From NCBI GenBank assembly GCA_001464615.1, contig LNFI01000008.1, forward strand, positions 1 through 64,000: DNA of 64,000 nucleotides. Direction: 5' to 3'. A program made the translations under genes and the position numbers. The stretch comes from Sphingomonadales bacterium Ga0077557 (GTDB lineage: Bacteria; Pseudomonadota; Alphaproteobacteria; Sphingomonadales; Sphingomonadaceae). The number at the start of each line of letters is the position of its first letter. Positions within the stretch are counted from its first letter, which is position 1. This document shows, in pieces, positions 23,926 to 32,456 of this stretch. The notes under the pieces are model-generated. The model was not told the origin of the DNA and did no database searches. It saw only the letters and a list, made by a program, of their open reading frames with translations.

Positions 23926-24171
23926 ATGAAGCAGGTTCTTGTCCGTAATCTGGCAGATGAAACCGTTGCCGCGTACAAGCGGGCGGCGCGCGACAATGGG
24001 CGATCGCTTGAGGCGGAGCTTCGCGATGTGATCGAACGCGGTCGGCCCAAGCAGCGATTGTCGCCCGAACAGCTTCGGTCGCTGGTATCGCACCTGCATG
24101 CACTGACACCGGATAGCGCGGCATTGATCGATAGCACGGCGCTGATCCGCGAGGACCGCGACGCACAGTAA
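23926..24171 (+). CDS. FitA/VapB-type ribbon-helix-helix antitoxin
   Basis: This 81-residue protein has an N-terminal ribbon-helix-helix (VLVRNLADETVAAYKRAARDNGRSLEAELRDVIERG) of the FitA type and a flexible C-terminus. Its stop overlaps the toxin start (TAATG). It should bind and neutralise the PIN protein and repress the pair. It is unrelated to the AbrB-type antitoxin at 15716, so the window has two different VapBC modules. Confidence 0.85.
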   Translation: MKQVLVRNLADETVAAYKRAARDNGRSLEAELRDVIERGRPKQRLSPEQLRSLVSHLHALTPDSAALIDSTALIREDRDAQ

Positions 24172-24578
24172 TGCTCATCGTCGATGCAAGCGTCGTGATG
24201 AAATTGCTGACGCGTGAAGGGGGATCGACGATCGCGATCGATCGAGTCAGTCGAGCGCAGGAACGGACTGCGCCAGATTGGATACAAGCAGAAATCGCCA
24301 GTGCCCTTGCCAAAAAGGTGCGCTACGCGGGGCTGCCGATTGAAACGGCCCGGGAGGCATTTGCGGCGCTGCCATTGATCATGCCCGACCTTGCGCCCAC
24401 TGCGCCGCTATTAGCGTCGGCGATCGAGCTTTCGGTCGAGCTATCGCACGCGCTGTACGATTGTTTGTATTTGGCGCTTGCGCTGCAAACCGGGGGTAAA
24501 TTGCTCACCGCTGACCACAAATTCGTGACAGTTGTCAGCTTGTCGCAGTATCATCGTCAAGTGGAGCTACTGGAATGA
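24171..24578 (+). CDS. VapC-type PIN-domain toxin (second module)
   Basis: This 135-residue PIN-domain ribonuclease has the acidic residues D5 (LIVDASVVMK), E41 (IQAEIASAL), D97 (ALYDCLYLALA) and D115 (LLTADHKF), all in the expected order. It is coupled to the antitoxin by a one-base overlap and to the following GFA gene by ATGA, so toxin and metabolic genes may share a transcript. Confidence 0.88.
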   Translation: MLIVDASVVMKLLTREGGSTIAIDRVSRAQERTAPDWIQAEIASALAKKVRYAGLPIETAREAFAALPLIMPDLAPTAPLLASAIELSVELSHALYDCLYLALALQTGGKLLTADHKFVTVVSLSQYHRQVELLE

Positions 24579-25018
24579 TAACGGAGCATATTGGAGGCGG
24601 CTGCCGCTGTGGCGCGTGCCGTTACACGCTGGCGGTTGATACGATGCCCCCAGTCTATGCCTGTCATTGCCAGCATTGCCAGACCTGGTCGGGCAGCGCC
24701 TTTACCGAACAGGCGATGATCCGCAGCGATGCCATCACCGCCGCCGGACCAATAGTGGAATATGCCGCAGAAAGGCCAAGCGGAGGTGTTTCGACCCAGC
24801 ATGTCTGCAGCGTCTGCCATACGCGGCTGTGGAACACCAACACGGTGTGGCCGGCAATGGCGGTAGTACGCGCGGGGACGCTTGACGCTGCCGAGACGCT
24901 CAGCCCGCTGATGCACATCTCGACCAAGCGCAAACAGCCCTGGCTGACGATCGACCCCGCTGTGCTGAGCTTCGAGGAAAATGCGCCCCCCGCCGCGTTC
25001 ATGAAGCTGATGGCATGA
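24575..25018 (+). CDS. GFA-family zinc protein (glutathione-dependent formaldehyde-activating type)
   Basis: This 147-residue protein of the GFA/CENP-V fold has the zinc-binding cysteines in GGCRCGACRY, CHCQHCQTWSG and CSVCHTRLW. The family includes enzymes that help form S-hydroxymethylglutathione, but most members lack a proven substrate. It overlaps the toxin gene by 4 bp and the next hydrolase by 4 bp, in one run. Confidence 0.88.
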   Translation: MITEHIGGGCRCGACRYTLAVDTMPPVYACHCQHCQTWSGSAFTEQAMIRSDAITAAGPIVEYAAERPSGGVSTQHVCSVCHTRLWNTNTVWPAMAVVRAGTLDAAETLSPLMHISTKRKQPWLTIDPAVLSFEENAPPAAFMKLMA

Positions 25019-25770
25019 CAGACCCGACCATCCACCACTTTGCTGGGTTCGACGGTGCCGATCTTGTCTGGCGGGAGATCGGGGAGGGGCGGCCGGTGCT
25101 GCTGCTGCATGGGCTGTTCTCGGACGCCAACACCAACTGGATCAAATACGGCCATGCCGCCGCGATTGTCACGCGCGGCTTTCGCGTGATCATGCCCGAT
25201 CTGCGTGCGCATGGCGACAGCGCCAAGCCGCACGAGGCGTCCGCCTATCCGCTCGACGTGCTGGCAAAAGACGGTCTGGCGTTGGTCGAGCATCTGGGGC
25301 TCAGCGATTATGATCTCGGCGGCTATTCGCTTGGCGGGCGGACGACGGGGCGGATGCTGGTGCTGGGCGCGAAACCCCGCCGCGTGATTTTTTCTGGCAT
25401 GGGTTATGAGGGGCTCACGCAGACCGGAAAGCGCATCGACTTTTTCCGCCATGTTCTCACCCATCCCGGCGCCTTTGCCAGCGGGTCTGCGGAATGGTTG
25501 GCCAGGGCCTTCTTAAAGTCCAGCGATGGCGACCCCAAGGCGTTGATCCATATACTCGATACCTTCGTCAACATGACCGATGCCGATTTGGCTGCCATTA
25601 CCCAGCCCGTGCTGGTGCTGTCAGGCAAGGATGATTTCGACAATGGATCGGCCGAGGCACTGGCTAGGGCGCTGCCACAGGCCAGTTATGTCGAGGTGCC
25701 CGGCAATCATATGAGCGCGGTGGTGAAACCCGAACTGGGTGAGGCAATTGCGCGCTTTTTGGCGGGTTGA
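25015..25770 (+). CDS. alpha/beta-fold hydrolase
   Basis: This 251-residue alpha/beta hydrolase has the oxyanion motif LLLHGLFSDANTNW, nucleophile Ser in GYSLGGRTTG, the likely acid in VLSGKDDFD and His in PGNHMSAV. There is no signal peptide, so it is cytoplasmic. It resembles general esterase or epoxide-hydrolase-like proteins; the substrate cannot be told. It is coupled to the GFA gene (ATGA). Confidence 0.87.
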   Translation: MTDPTIHHFAGFDGADLVWREIGEGRPVLLLHGLFSDANTNWIKYGHAAAIVTRGFRVIMPDLRAHGDSAKPHEASAYPLDVLAKDGLALVEHLGLSDYDLGGYSLGGRTTGRMLVLGAKPRRVIFSGMGYEGLTQTGKRIDFFRHVLTHPGAFASGSAEWLARAFLKSSDGDPKALIHILDTFVNMTDADLAAITQPVLVLSGKDDFDNGSAEALARALPQASYVEVPGNHMSAVVKPELGEAIARFLAG

Positions 25771-25828
25771 CCCTATTGGCGCAGTCTGGTCCTGTAGGCC
25801 CATTAAAATGAAAAGCAGAGGAATGCCC

Positions 25829-27688
25829 ATGAACCGCCTCCCCGCATCGGTTTCGTTGTCGGCCATCGCGCTGACGATCGCGCTGCTCTCCAGCCCGGCA
25901 ACCGCCAAGGATAAGAAGCCCGCCGCTGAAGCTGCGACCAAGACGGTGGCGCTCACTGCTGCAGACGCCGATGCCTTTGTGGCTGCTGCCGAAAAGCAGC
26001 TGGCTGAATATTCGATCGACGCCAGCCGCATCCAATGGGTGAACGCCACCTATATCACCGACGATACCGATGCGCTCGCCGCCAAGTCCGGGGCCGAGGG
26101 CACCGAACTCGCGGTCAAGCTCGCGCTTGAAGCAGCCCGGTTCCAGAAGGTGGCGGACCTCTCGCCCGATACAATCCGCAAGCTCGATCTGCTGCGCGGC
26201 ACGATCACGCTGCCAGCCCCGACCAAGCCGGGTGCCGCCGATGAACTGGCGACGATCGTCACGCGGATGTCCTCGCAATATGGCAAGGGCAAGGGCACGC
26301 TTGATGGCAAGCCGATCAACGGCAGCGATATCGAAGCGGCGATGGGCACGATGCGCGATCCCGCCAAGACGAAGGAAATGTGGGTCAGCTGGCACGACAA
26401 TGTCGGCGCGCAAATGCATGACGATTATGCCCGCAGCGTGGTGATCGCCAATCAGGGCGCGACCGAACTTGGCTATCAGGATGTCGGCGCGATGTGGCGC
26501 TCGGGCTATGACATGAGCCCCAAGGAATTCGCTGCGCTGACTGATAAATTATGGCGCGAGGTTGAGTCACTTTACCGCGCGCTCCACGCTTATACCCGCG
26601 CCAAGCTCAACGCGAAATATGGCGATGCGGTGCAACCCAAGACTGGGCCGATCCGCGCCGATTTGCTGGGCAATATGTGGGCGCAGGAATGGGGCAACAT
26701 TTATGACATCGTCGCGCCCAAGGGGGCAGGCGATCTGGGCTTTGATACCGGCGATCTGCTCAAGGAAAAGGGCTATGATCCGCTGAAAATGGTCAAGGCG
26801 GGGGAGGGGTTTTATTCCTCGCTCGGTTTTGCGCCGCTGCCCGACACCTTCTGGGCCCGCTCGCAGATTACCAAGCCGGCCGACCGCGACGTGATCTGCC
26901 ATGCCTCGGCCTGGGATCTCGACAATCTCGACGATATCCGCATCAAGATGTGCACCAAGGTGAATGGCGATGATTTCGTCACCATCCATCACGAATTGGG
27001 GCATAATTATTATCAGCGCGCCTATAAGGCGCAGCCGTTCCTCTACAAAAACGGGGCCAATGATGGCTTTCACGAGGCGATCGGCGATTTCGTCGCGCTG
27101 TCGATCACGCCGCAATATCTCGTCGATATCGGCCTGCTCGCCAAGGAAAAGGTCCCAAGCGAGGATAAGGACATTGGCCTGTTGTTGAAACAGGCGATGG
27201 ACAAGGTGGCGTTCCTGCCGTTCGGCTTGCTAATCGATCGCTGGCGCTGGGGTGTTTTTTCGGGGGTGATCAAGCCGACAGGCTATGAAGCGGCCTGGAA
27301 TGCCATGCGCCTGCAATATCAGGGCATCGTGCCGCCGGTCGACCGCGACGACTCCCGTTTCGATCCCGGCGCGAAATATCATGTGCCGGCCAGCGTGCCC
27401 TATACCCGATACTTCCTCGCGCGGTTGCTGCAGTTCCAATTCTATGCGGCCGCTTGCAAGCAGGCAGGGTGGACCGGCCCGCTGCACCGGTGCTCGTTCT
27501 TTGGGAACAAGGAAGTCGGGGCGCGGCTGAATGCCATGCTCGAACTCGGCCAATCCAAGCCATGGCCCGATGCGCTCCAGGCCTTTACCGGCAGCCGTGA
27601 GATGTCCGGGCAGGCCATGGTCGATTATTTCGCCCCGTTAAAGGCCTGGCTCGACAAGCAGAACGAGGGAAAACCGACCGGGTGGTAA
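25829..27688 (+). CDS. secreted M2-family peptidyl-dipeptidase (ACE-like)
   Basis: This 619-residue zinc dipeptidyl carboxypeptidase is related to angiotensin-converting enzyme. The signal peptide is MNRLPASVSLSAIALTIALL, with cleavage near SPATA. Zinc ligands are in TIHHELGHNYYQ (HExxH) and the downstream Glu in GFHEAIGDFVALS. It removes C-terminal dipeptides, probably in the periplasm, and could complement the DPP-IV-like enzyme. The ATG at 25829 is chosen because AGAGGA lies 6 bases upstream. Its end overlaps the TetR gene. Confidence 0.94.
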   Translation: MNRLPASVSLSAIALTIALLSSPATAKDKKPAAEAATKTVALTAADADAFVAAAEKQLAEYSIDASRIQWVNATYITDDTDALAAKSGAEGTELAVKLALEAARFQKVADLSPDTIRKLDLLRGTITLPAPTKPGAADELATIVTRMSSQYGKGKGTLDGKPINGSDIEAAMGTMRDPAKTKEMWVSWHDNVGAQMHDDYARSVVIANQGATELGYQDVGAMWRSGYDMSPKEFAALTDKLWREVESLYRALHAYTRAKLNAKYGDAVQPKTGPIRADLLGNMWAQEWGNIYDIVAPKGAGDLGFDTGDLLKEKGYDPLKMVKAGEGFYSSLGFAPLPDTFWARSQITKPADRDVICHASAWDLDNLDDIRIKMCTKVNGDDFVTIHHELGHNYYQRAYKAQPFLYKNGANDGFHEAIGDFVALSITPQYLVDIGLLAKEKVPSEDKDIGLLLKQAMDKVAFLPFGLLIDRWRWGVFSGVIKPTGYEAAWNAMRLQYQGIVPPVDRDDSRFDPGAKYHVPASVPYTRYFLARLLQFQFYAAACKQAGWTGPLHRCSFFGNKEVGARLNAMLELGQSKPWPDALQAFTGSREMSGQAMVDYFAPLKAWLDKQNEGKPTGW

Positions 27689-28290
27689 CACCAACGCTCT
27701 CCAAAGACCCGCTACCCTCAACGCGCGACCGGCTGATCGATGCTGCCTTTCGGGTGGTTGCGCGCGATGGGCTGGAGGCGGCAAGCGTTAAGGTGATTGC
27801 GGCCGAAGCCGGGGTGACGACCGGGCTGGTCCATTATCACTTCACCCGCAAAGAAGAGATGCTCGAGGCGGCACTGCGGCATGGCCTCGACGCTTATCTT
27901 CAGCGCAATCGGACGCGGCGGGAAGCCACGCCGCCACACCAGCAGATTGAAGCGTTTTTCGCTGCCGCGCGGGAGGCGGTCGAGCCCGATCGCGATTTCT
28001 TCAAAGTACGGCTGGCGCTGGCCGCGCGGGCGATGACGCAACCTGCGCTGGTCGAATCCATCGAGGCGATCAACGCGGCGGCGGTGGAAGAGGTCGCTCT
28101 GGTTTTTGCCGCTTCGCGTGGCGAAACTGAGGCGACAACGCGGGATCGCGCGCTCGCGGCAACGCTCAAGGCGGCATTCGATGGGATTATGCTGGCGTGG
28201 ATCAACAATCCGCAATTCCCAATTACCGCTGCTGCGGAGATTCTGGAGGAAGCGGCGATTATGTGGGTGCAAGAACCCCGCTTGCTCTAA
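27682..28290 (+). CDS. TetR-family transcriptional regulator
   Basis: This 202-residue regulator has an N-terminal TetR helix-turn-helix (RLIDAAFRVVARDGLEAASVKVIAAEAGVTTGLVHYHFTRKEEML) and an all-helical ligand domain. A GTG start at 27682 overlaps the peptidase stop by 7 bp. A 14-bp palindrome lies downstream, before the SDR gene, and is a plausible target. The ligand is unknown. Confidence 0.9.
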   Translation: MVTPTLSKDPLPSTRDRLIDAAFRVVARDGLEAASVKVIAAEAGVTTGLVHYHFTRKEEMLEAALRHGLDAYLQRNRTRREATPPHQQIEAFFAAAREAVEPDRDFFKVRLALAARAMTQPALVESIEAINAAAVEEVALVFAASRGETEATTRDRALAATLKAAFDGIMLAWINNPQFPITAAAEILEEAAIMWVQEPRLL

Positions 28291-28344
28291 GCAATTGCGC
28301 ATGAGGCTGGATTTTCTTGTGGATTGAGCCACGCGCTGATATTG

Positions 28345-28358
28345 GTTGGTTAACCAAC
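28345..28358. promoter_or_regulatory. 14-bp perfect palindrome before the SDR gene
   Basis: GTTGGTTAACCAAC at 28345-28358 is a perfect palindrome 13 bases before the SDR start codon. It is a likely operator, best explained by the TetR regulator encoded just upstream. No experimental link is visible. Confidence 0.55.
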
Positions 28359-28371
28359 TCAGGAACGAGCG

Positions 28372-29265
28372 ATGCGGATTGTAATGACAGGCGCCACTAG
28401 CGGCATCGGGCTGGAGGCTGCAAAAGCGCTGATCACCATGCCGGGCGTCTCACTCGTCATCGGCGCAAGGCGGCCGGAGAACCTTCCGGCAGCGCTGATC
28501 GGTCGCGTGACGGCATTGCCGTTGGATCTCGACAATCTCGACAGCGTCACCCAATTTGCCAGTGATGTAGCCGCGCTGGGGCCGATCGACGCAGTGATCG
28601 GCAATGCCGGCATACAGATCGTCTCGCCGCAGCGCAGTGCGCAGGGGTTCGAGCGCTGCTTTGCCGTCAACCATCTCGCCCATTATCTCTTGGTGCGTCG
28701 GTTGCTGCCGCATATCGCCAAGAACGGTCGGATCATCCTGACGTCTAGTGGTACGCATGATCCCGACCGCAGCACTGGCATCCCGCCACCGCGCCACGCC
28801 AAGGCTGAATGGCTTGCCTTCCCCGATCGCGACCCAGCGGCAGACCCAAGCCCCGGCTTGGCAGGCAGGCGCGCTTATTCGACCTCAAAGCTCTGCAATC
28901 TGATGACGATCCGTGAGCTGCCCCGGCGGAGCGGTGACCGACCCGATCTGACCTTGCTGGCGTTCGACCCGGGCTTTGTCCCCGGCACCGGGCTGGCACG
29001 CGATTATGGGCCAATGATCCGCTGGCTGTTCCGCCGGATCCTGCCCATTGTGGTGCGTGGTGAGAATGTCAGCACGGCTAAAGCGTCCGGACGGGCATTG
29101 GCGGCTCTGGCAACGGATTCGGGCTTTGCTGGTGGCCGTGGTCTATATTGGTCAATGACGCGGCGGCGGCCGGTCGTCCGCACGCCATCGACGCTCGCGC
29201 GCGACGATGCGGCCTGTGCCGCCTTGTGGGAGGACAGCGCGACGCTAGTTGGCCTTGTGCCATAG
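28372..29265 (+). CDS. short-chain dehydrogenase/reductase
   Basis: This 297-residue SDR has the nucleotide motif TGATSGIGLEAAKAL, the structural IGNAGIQ and catalytic RRAYSTSKL (YxxxK) with SSGTHD before it. It is similar in layout to retinol-dehydrogenase-like or protochlorophyllide-reductase-like SDRs. The substrate is unknown. It lies behind the TetR gene with a palindromic site between, so it is likely the regulated gene. Confidence 0.88.
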   Translation: MRIVMTGATSGIGLEAAKALITMPGVSLVIGARRPENLPAALIGRVTALPLDLDNLDSVTQFASDVAALGPIDAVIGNAGIQIVSPQRSAQGFERCFAVNHLAHYLLVRRLLPHIAKNGRIILTSSGTHDPDRSTGIPPPRHAKAEWLAFPDRDPAADPSPGLAGRRAYSTSKLCNLMTIRELPRRSGDRPDLTLLAFDPGFVPGTGLARDYGPMIRWLFRRILPIVVRGENVSTAKASGRALAALATDSGFAGGRGLYWSMTRRRPVVRTPSTLARDDAACAALWEDSATLVGLVP

Positions 29266-29371
29266 GCGATTAGCGCAACGTCCATTGCAGGTCGGCCCCG
29301 TCCATGCTAGGCGCGCGCCCTTCAAACGTCCGGCTGGTCGGTAACCAGCCACAGACAAAGGCCCGATACCT

Positions 29372-29602
29372 GTGAAAAAAGATACCCATCCCGATTATCA
29401 TTTCATCACCGTCCAGATGACTGACGGCACCAGCTATCAGACCCGCTCCACCTGGGGCAAAGAAGGCGATCTGATGACGCTGGAAATCGATCCGCTTGCA
29501 CATCCGGCCTGGACCGGCGGCAATTCGCGGCTGCTGGATGCTGGTGGTCAGGTCGCGCGCTTCAACAAGCGCTTTGGTGGCCTGTCGCTCGGCAAGAAGT
29601 AA
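29372..29602 (+). CDS. rpmE: 50S ribosomal protein L31 (Cys-less form)
   Basis: This 76-residue L31 has the family pattern [31 protein letters not shown] and RFNKRFGGL. No zinc-binding CxxC is present, as is usual in alphaproteobacteria. Translation starts at a GTG (29372). It stands alone; the space on either side is short and holds nothing else I can support. Confidence 0.94.
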   Translation: MKKDTHPDYHFITVQMTDGTSYQTRSTWGKEGDLMTLEIDPLAHPAWTGGNSRLLDAGGQVARFNKRFGGLSLGKK

Positions 29603-29675
29603 GCTGGCGGGCGTGTTAACGCCGCGTTAGCCCTGAACGGTTAGGCTTTGCTCATCTGGATGATGAGGATCGCTG

Positions 29676-30011
29676 ATGTTCACTGCCGAATTCGAACCCG
29701 CGGAGACGAATGGACGCCGTCGCACGCCACGTGCGCCGGTGTCTCTCGACGCGCGGATCGGGCGGGGCGGACTTGATCGCACCTTGTGCCGGGTCGTCGA
29801 CCTGTCGGTCTACGGCGCGAAGTTGCAGACATATTCAACGTTACGCGTCGGATCGATGATCTGGCTGACCTTGCCGCAGCTCGGGCAGGTTGCGGCCTCC
29901 ATCATCTGGTCAGACGATTTCGCCGCTGGCTGCCAATTCCAGACGCCGCTTGAAGAAGAAGCGTTCAACGCCCTGATCGAACTCGATCAAACCACCCGCC
30001 GCAATAGTTAG
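29676..30011 (+). CDS. PilZ-domain protein
   Basis: This 111-residue single-domain PilZ protein has a basic RRRTPRAPV stretch (RxxxR-type) and DLSVYGAKL (D-x-S-x-x-G), the two elements that bind cyclic di-GMP. It could act as a receptor for the two GGDEF proteins of this window. The next gene follows 14 bp later. Confidence 0.88.
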   Translation: MFTAEFEPAETNGRRRTPRAPVSLDARIGRGGLDRTLCRVVDLSVYGAKLQTYSTLRVGSMIWLTLPQLGQVAASIIWSDDFAAGCQFQTPLEEEAFNALIELDQTTRRNS

Positions 30012-30025
30012 GCGGGCGTGCGCTG

Positions 30026-30508
30026 ATGAAACGCTGTCCAAAATGCCGTGACAATGTATCGGATCAGACGACGGTCTGTCGGGTCTGCGGCCATAGTTTT
30101 TCAATCTTCGGCTTTCACCGAATCGCGATGATCCTTGGCCTTGGCACCGTCGTGGCGGTTAGCCTTGCCTCCTTGATCGACAGCCTGCCGACCCGTGATC
30201 CTCCCCCGCCGCCGCCACCGGTCGCGCCAATCTCAACGCGCAACAGCTTTGCCGAAAACTTCCCCGCGCTGGCCAGCGATGTCCGTGCCGCGCGGTTCAG
30301 CAAGATGATCGCCCGATCGGGCGAGGCGTGCACAGCGGTCAAGAAATCATTCTATCTCGGCAGCCGCGACGGTTTAGCCTATTGGAATGTCCGTTGCGAA
30401 GGCTCTGGCGACTGGATGGTCCAGCTGAAAAATGATGCAACGATGACCCGCGTGGCCTGCGATTCCCACGCCGAGGTGAAGGCCAGGTGCTGGAAACCCT
30501 TTTCCTGA
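30026..30508 (+). CDS. zinc-ribbon membrane protein of unknown function
   Basis: This 160-residue protein starts with a zinc ribbon (CPKC...CRVCGH, residues 4-23), then one membrane helix (about 30-52), a Pro-rich linker and a soluble domain with three cysteines near the C-terminus. The ribbon is of the UPF0547 type. It is probably co-transcribed with the PilZ gene. Role unknown. Confidence 0.75.
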   Translation: MKRCPKCRDNVSDQTTVCRVCGHSFSIFGFHRIAMILGLGTVVAVSLASLIDSLPTRDPPPPPPPVAPISTRNSFAENFPALASDVRAARFSKMIARSGEACTAVKKSFYLGSRDGLAYWNVRCEGSGDWMVQLKNDATMTRVACDSHAEVKARCWKPFS

Positions 30509-30615
30509 TGCCGCGATTGCCCCGCGGGGGCAGTGATTTGCGTTTGGGAATAGTACCGCTGGACACTTTCATAACCGACGGCGCAACGACATTGCTGTGC
30601 GATTGCGGCGACGAG

Positions 30616-31155
30616 TTATGGGGCCGAAGTCCGATCCGGATAGCAAGCCAAAAGCTTTTTTGCTCTTCCTGCGACTGATTTGCGCGGGTCTTTGACGATA
30701 CGATCAAGATGAGGTTTCAGCCACAATCCTAGCTCATCGTCGGTCTGTGACCATTGAAAGAGCGTCTCCATCGTCGCGTTGAGCACGATCCAATCGTCAT
30801 GTTGCTCTAGGTTGCGCTTCAATATTTTCGTCGCGCCGCGATACTGCGCCGGTGACATGTCAGATGTAAGGCGCAGAAAAAGTTGCGCCAATGTCCATTG
30901 CGCTGAAGCCTGATCCAGCGCGCCGACCGCATCAATCAGCCGATCAAGGAACGGCACGATCCAGTCATGGCGCTCGGCTTCTATGCGTTTAAGCGCGTTT
31001 GACGTGCGCAAACGAACGACGGGATCATCGCTCTTATAGCATTCGAATAGTTCATCGAGCCGAGATGGATCGGCAAACACAGCTTGCACGACCTCTATCG
31101 TGCGGCCGAGCGAATTGGGATGGCCGCCTGACAACATCGTATCAAACGAATCCAT
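30616..31155 (-). CDS. HEAT-repeat-like hypothetical protein
   Basis: This 179-residue, almost entirely helical protein has repeating pairs such as DDPVVRLRTSNALKRIEA and RKSVAGRAKKLLACYPD, typical of HEAT repeats. There is no signal peptide. The ATG at 31155 is chosen over the longer frame to 31266, which runs into the tRNA gene. It lies downstream of the tRNA-Ser in the same direction. Possibly accessory, since tRNA genes are frequent insertion sites, but no integrase is near. Confidence 0.72.
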   Translation of the reverse strand: MDSFDTMLSGGHPNSLGRTIEVVQAVFADPSRLDELFECYKSDDPVVRLRTSNALKRIEAERHDWIVPFLDRLIDAVGALDQASAQWTLAQLFLRLTSDMSPAQYRGATKILKRNLEQHDDWIVLNATMETLFQWSQTDDELGLWLKPHLDRIVKDPRKSVAGRAKKLLACYPDRTSAP

Positions 31156-31225
31156 TGCTGAATCCTCCCGCTCGGCAGTGCTTATCTCGGTGCCATTGGC
31201 GGTTTCACCGCGCTCGGGCAAATTT

Positions 31226-31315
31226 TGGCGGACAGGGTGGGATTCGAACCCACGGTGAGCTTGCACCCACGGCGGTTTTCAAGACCGCTGCCTTAAACCA
31301 CTCGGCCACCTGTCC
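31226..31315 (-). tRNA. tRNA-Ser (anticodon UGA)
   Basis: This 90-base class II tRNA has acceptor arm GGACAGG pairing with CCTGTCC, discriminator G and an encoded CCA (31226-31228). The D-arm starts TGGCCGAGTGG, the anticodon loop is CTTGAAA with anticodon TGA, a long variable arm is present, and the T-arm contains GGTTCGAATCC. It reads UCA and related serine codons. Confidence 0.96.
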
Positions 31316-31409
31316 GCACGCTGCACGCATATGTCGGCTATGAACTTTTGTGCAAGGGGGTTGCTGCTAGGGGTTCATGTCGCGGTGAGGCTGTGGCAAA
31401 CGCTAAGGG

Positions 31410-32456
31410 ATGGCGAACAGAGCAATGATCTTCAGGCGTCTCTTGACCGGTATTGCTGTCGTGATTGCTGGTGCTGCGCTGGGCACGATCGCAACCGCGC
31501 AGGATGAATCGGGATTTCAGGCCTATCTGCAAACGCTCGCGGCGCAGGCCGAATCGCGCGGCGTCAGCCGGGCAACGCTCGACGCTGTGCTGCCGACGCT
31601 CACCTATAATCCGCGCGTCGTTGAACTGGATCGCGCGCAGCCGGGCGCCGATCCCAATGCGCCGATCCCCGATTTCGCGCCCTATCGAGCGCGTCATGTC
31701 GATCAGTCACGGATCGACCGGGGGCGCCAGGCCTATCTCGCGCAGCGCCCACGCCTCGCCGCAATTGAGCGCGAAACGGGCGTCCCCGAATCGATCATGG
31801 TCGCCATCTGGGGCCATGAAACGAATTATGGAGCGATTACCGGCAATTTCGATCTGCCCCGCGCGCTTGCCTCGCTCGCTTATGAAGGGCGGCGGCGCGA
31901 GCTTTTCTCGAACGAATTTATTGCAACGCTCAAGATGATTGATCGCGGCGTGCCGCGCGAACAGCTGAAGGGCAGCTGGGCCGGGGCAACCGGCAACCCG
32001 CAATTTCTGCCGTCGGTCTATATGCGCGTTGCGCGGGACGGCGATGGCGATGGCCGCGCTGATATCTGGACGAACGAGGCGGATACGCTGGCATCGATCG
32101 CCAATTATTTTGTCGATGCGGGGTGGCGACCTGGCCAGCCCTGGGGGCTCGCCGTGGCCGTGCCATCAAGCTTTGATCGCTCACGGGCACTCAATCGCGT
32201 GCGTTCGCCGCGCTGTGGCCGAGTGTTTGATCGGCATAGCGGATGGAAATCAATGGCCGAATGGCGGTCCATGGGCCTGGTGCCGCTCGACAAGCCATGG
32301 CCTGGCGATCAAGTGCAGGCCACGCTGCTGGAACCCGATGGCCCCGGCAAGGGCGGCTTTCTGCTGACCGGCAATTACCGGGTGATCCTCGATTATAACT
32401 GCTCGAATTTTTATGCGCTGTCTGTGGGATTGCTGGCCGATGCGGTTGACCATTAA
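31410..32456 (+). CDS. lytic murein transglycosylase, MltB type
   Basis: This 348-residue secreted lytic transglycosylase (SLT_2, MltB-like) has a signal segment (FRRLLTGIAVVIAGAALGTIATA). The catalytic Glu lies in AIWGHETNYG; family blocks FDLPRALASLAYEGRR, GSWAGATGNPQFLPS and DGDGDGRADIW follow. It cleaves peptidoglycan glycan strands. It begins a long run of mostly overlapping genes; its end overlaps the next SPOR protein by 17 bp. Confidence 0.92.
   Translation: MANRAMIFRRLLTGIAVVIAGAALGTIATAQDESGFQAYLQTLAAQAESRGVSRATLDAVLPTLTYNPRVVELDRAQPGADPNAPIPDFAPYRARHVDQSRIDRGRQAYLAQRPRLAAIERETGVPESIMVAIWGHETNYGAITGNFDLPRALASLAYEGRRRELFSNEFIATLKMIDRGVPREQLKGSWAGATGNPQFLPSVYMRVARDGDGDGRADIWTNEADTLASIANYFVDAGWRPGQPWGLAVAVPSSFDRSRALNRVRSPRCGRVFDRHSGWKSMAEWRSMGLVPLDKPWPGDQVQATLLEPDGPGKGGFLLTGNYRVILDYNCSNFYALSVGLLADAVDH

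Noticed and set aside
30518..30532. TGCCCC...GGGGCA hairpin behind the zinc-ribbon gene as a terminator
   Set aside because: Only a 6-bp stem with a 3-base loop and no T-run; too weak to call.
30487..30678. A 63-codon plus-strand frame with CDCG and CSSC pairs that looks like a small zinc ribbon
   Set aside because: It overlaps the end of the zinc-ribbon gene at 30026 and the end of the HEAT-like gene on the other strand; no ribosome site or typical spacing was seen, so it is left out although it could be real.
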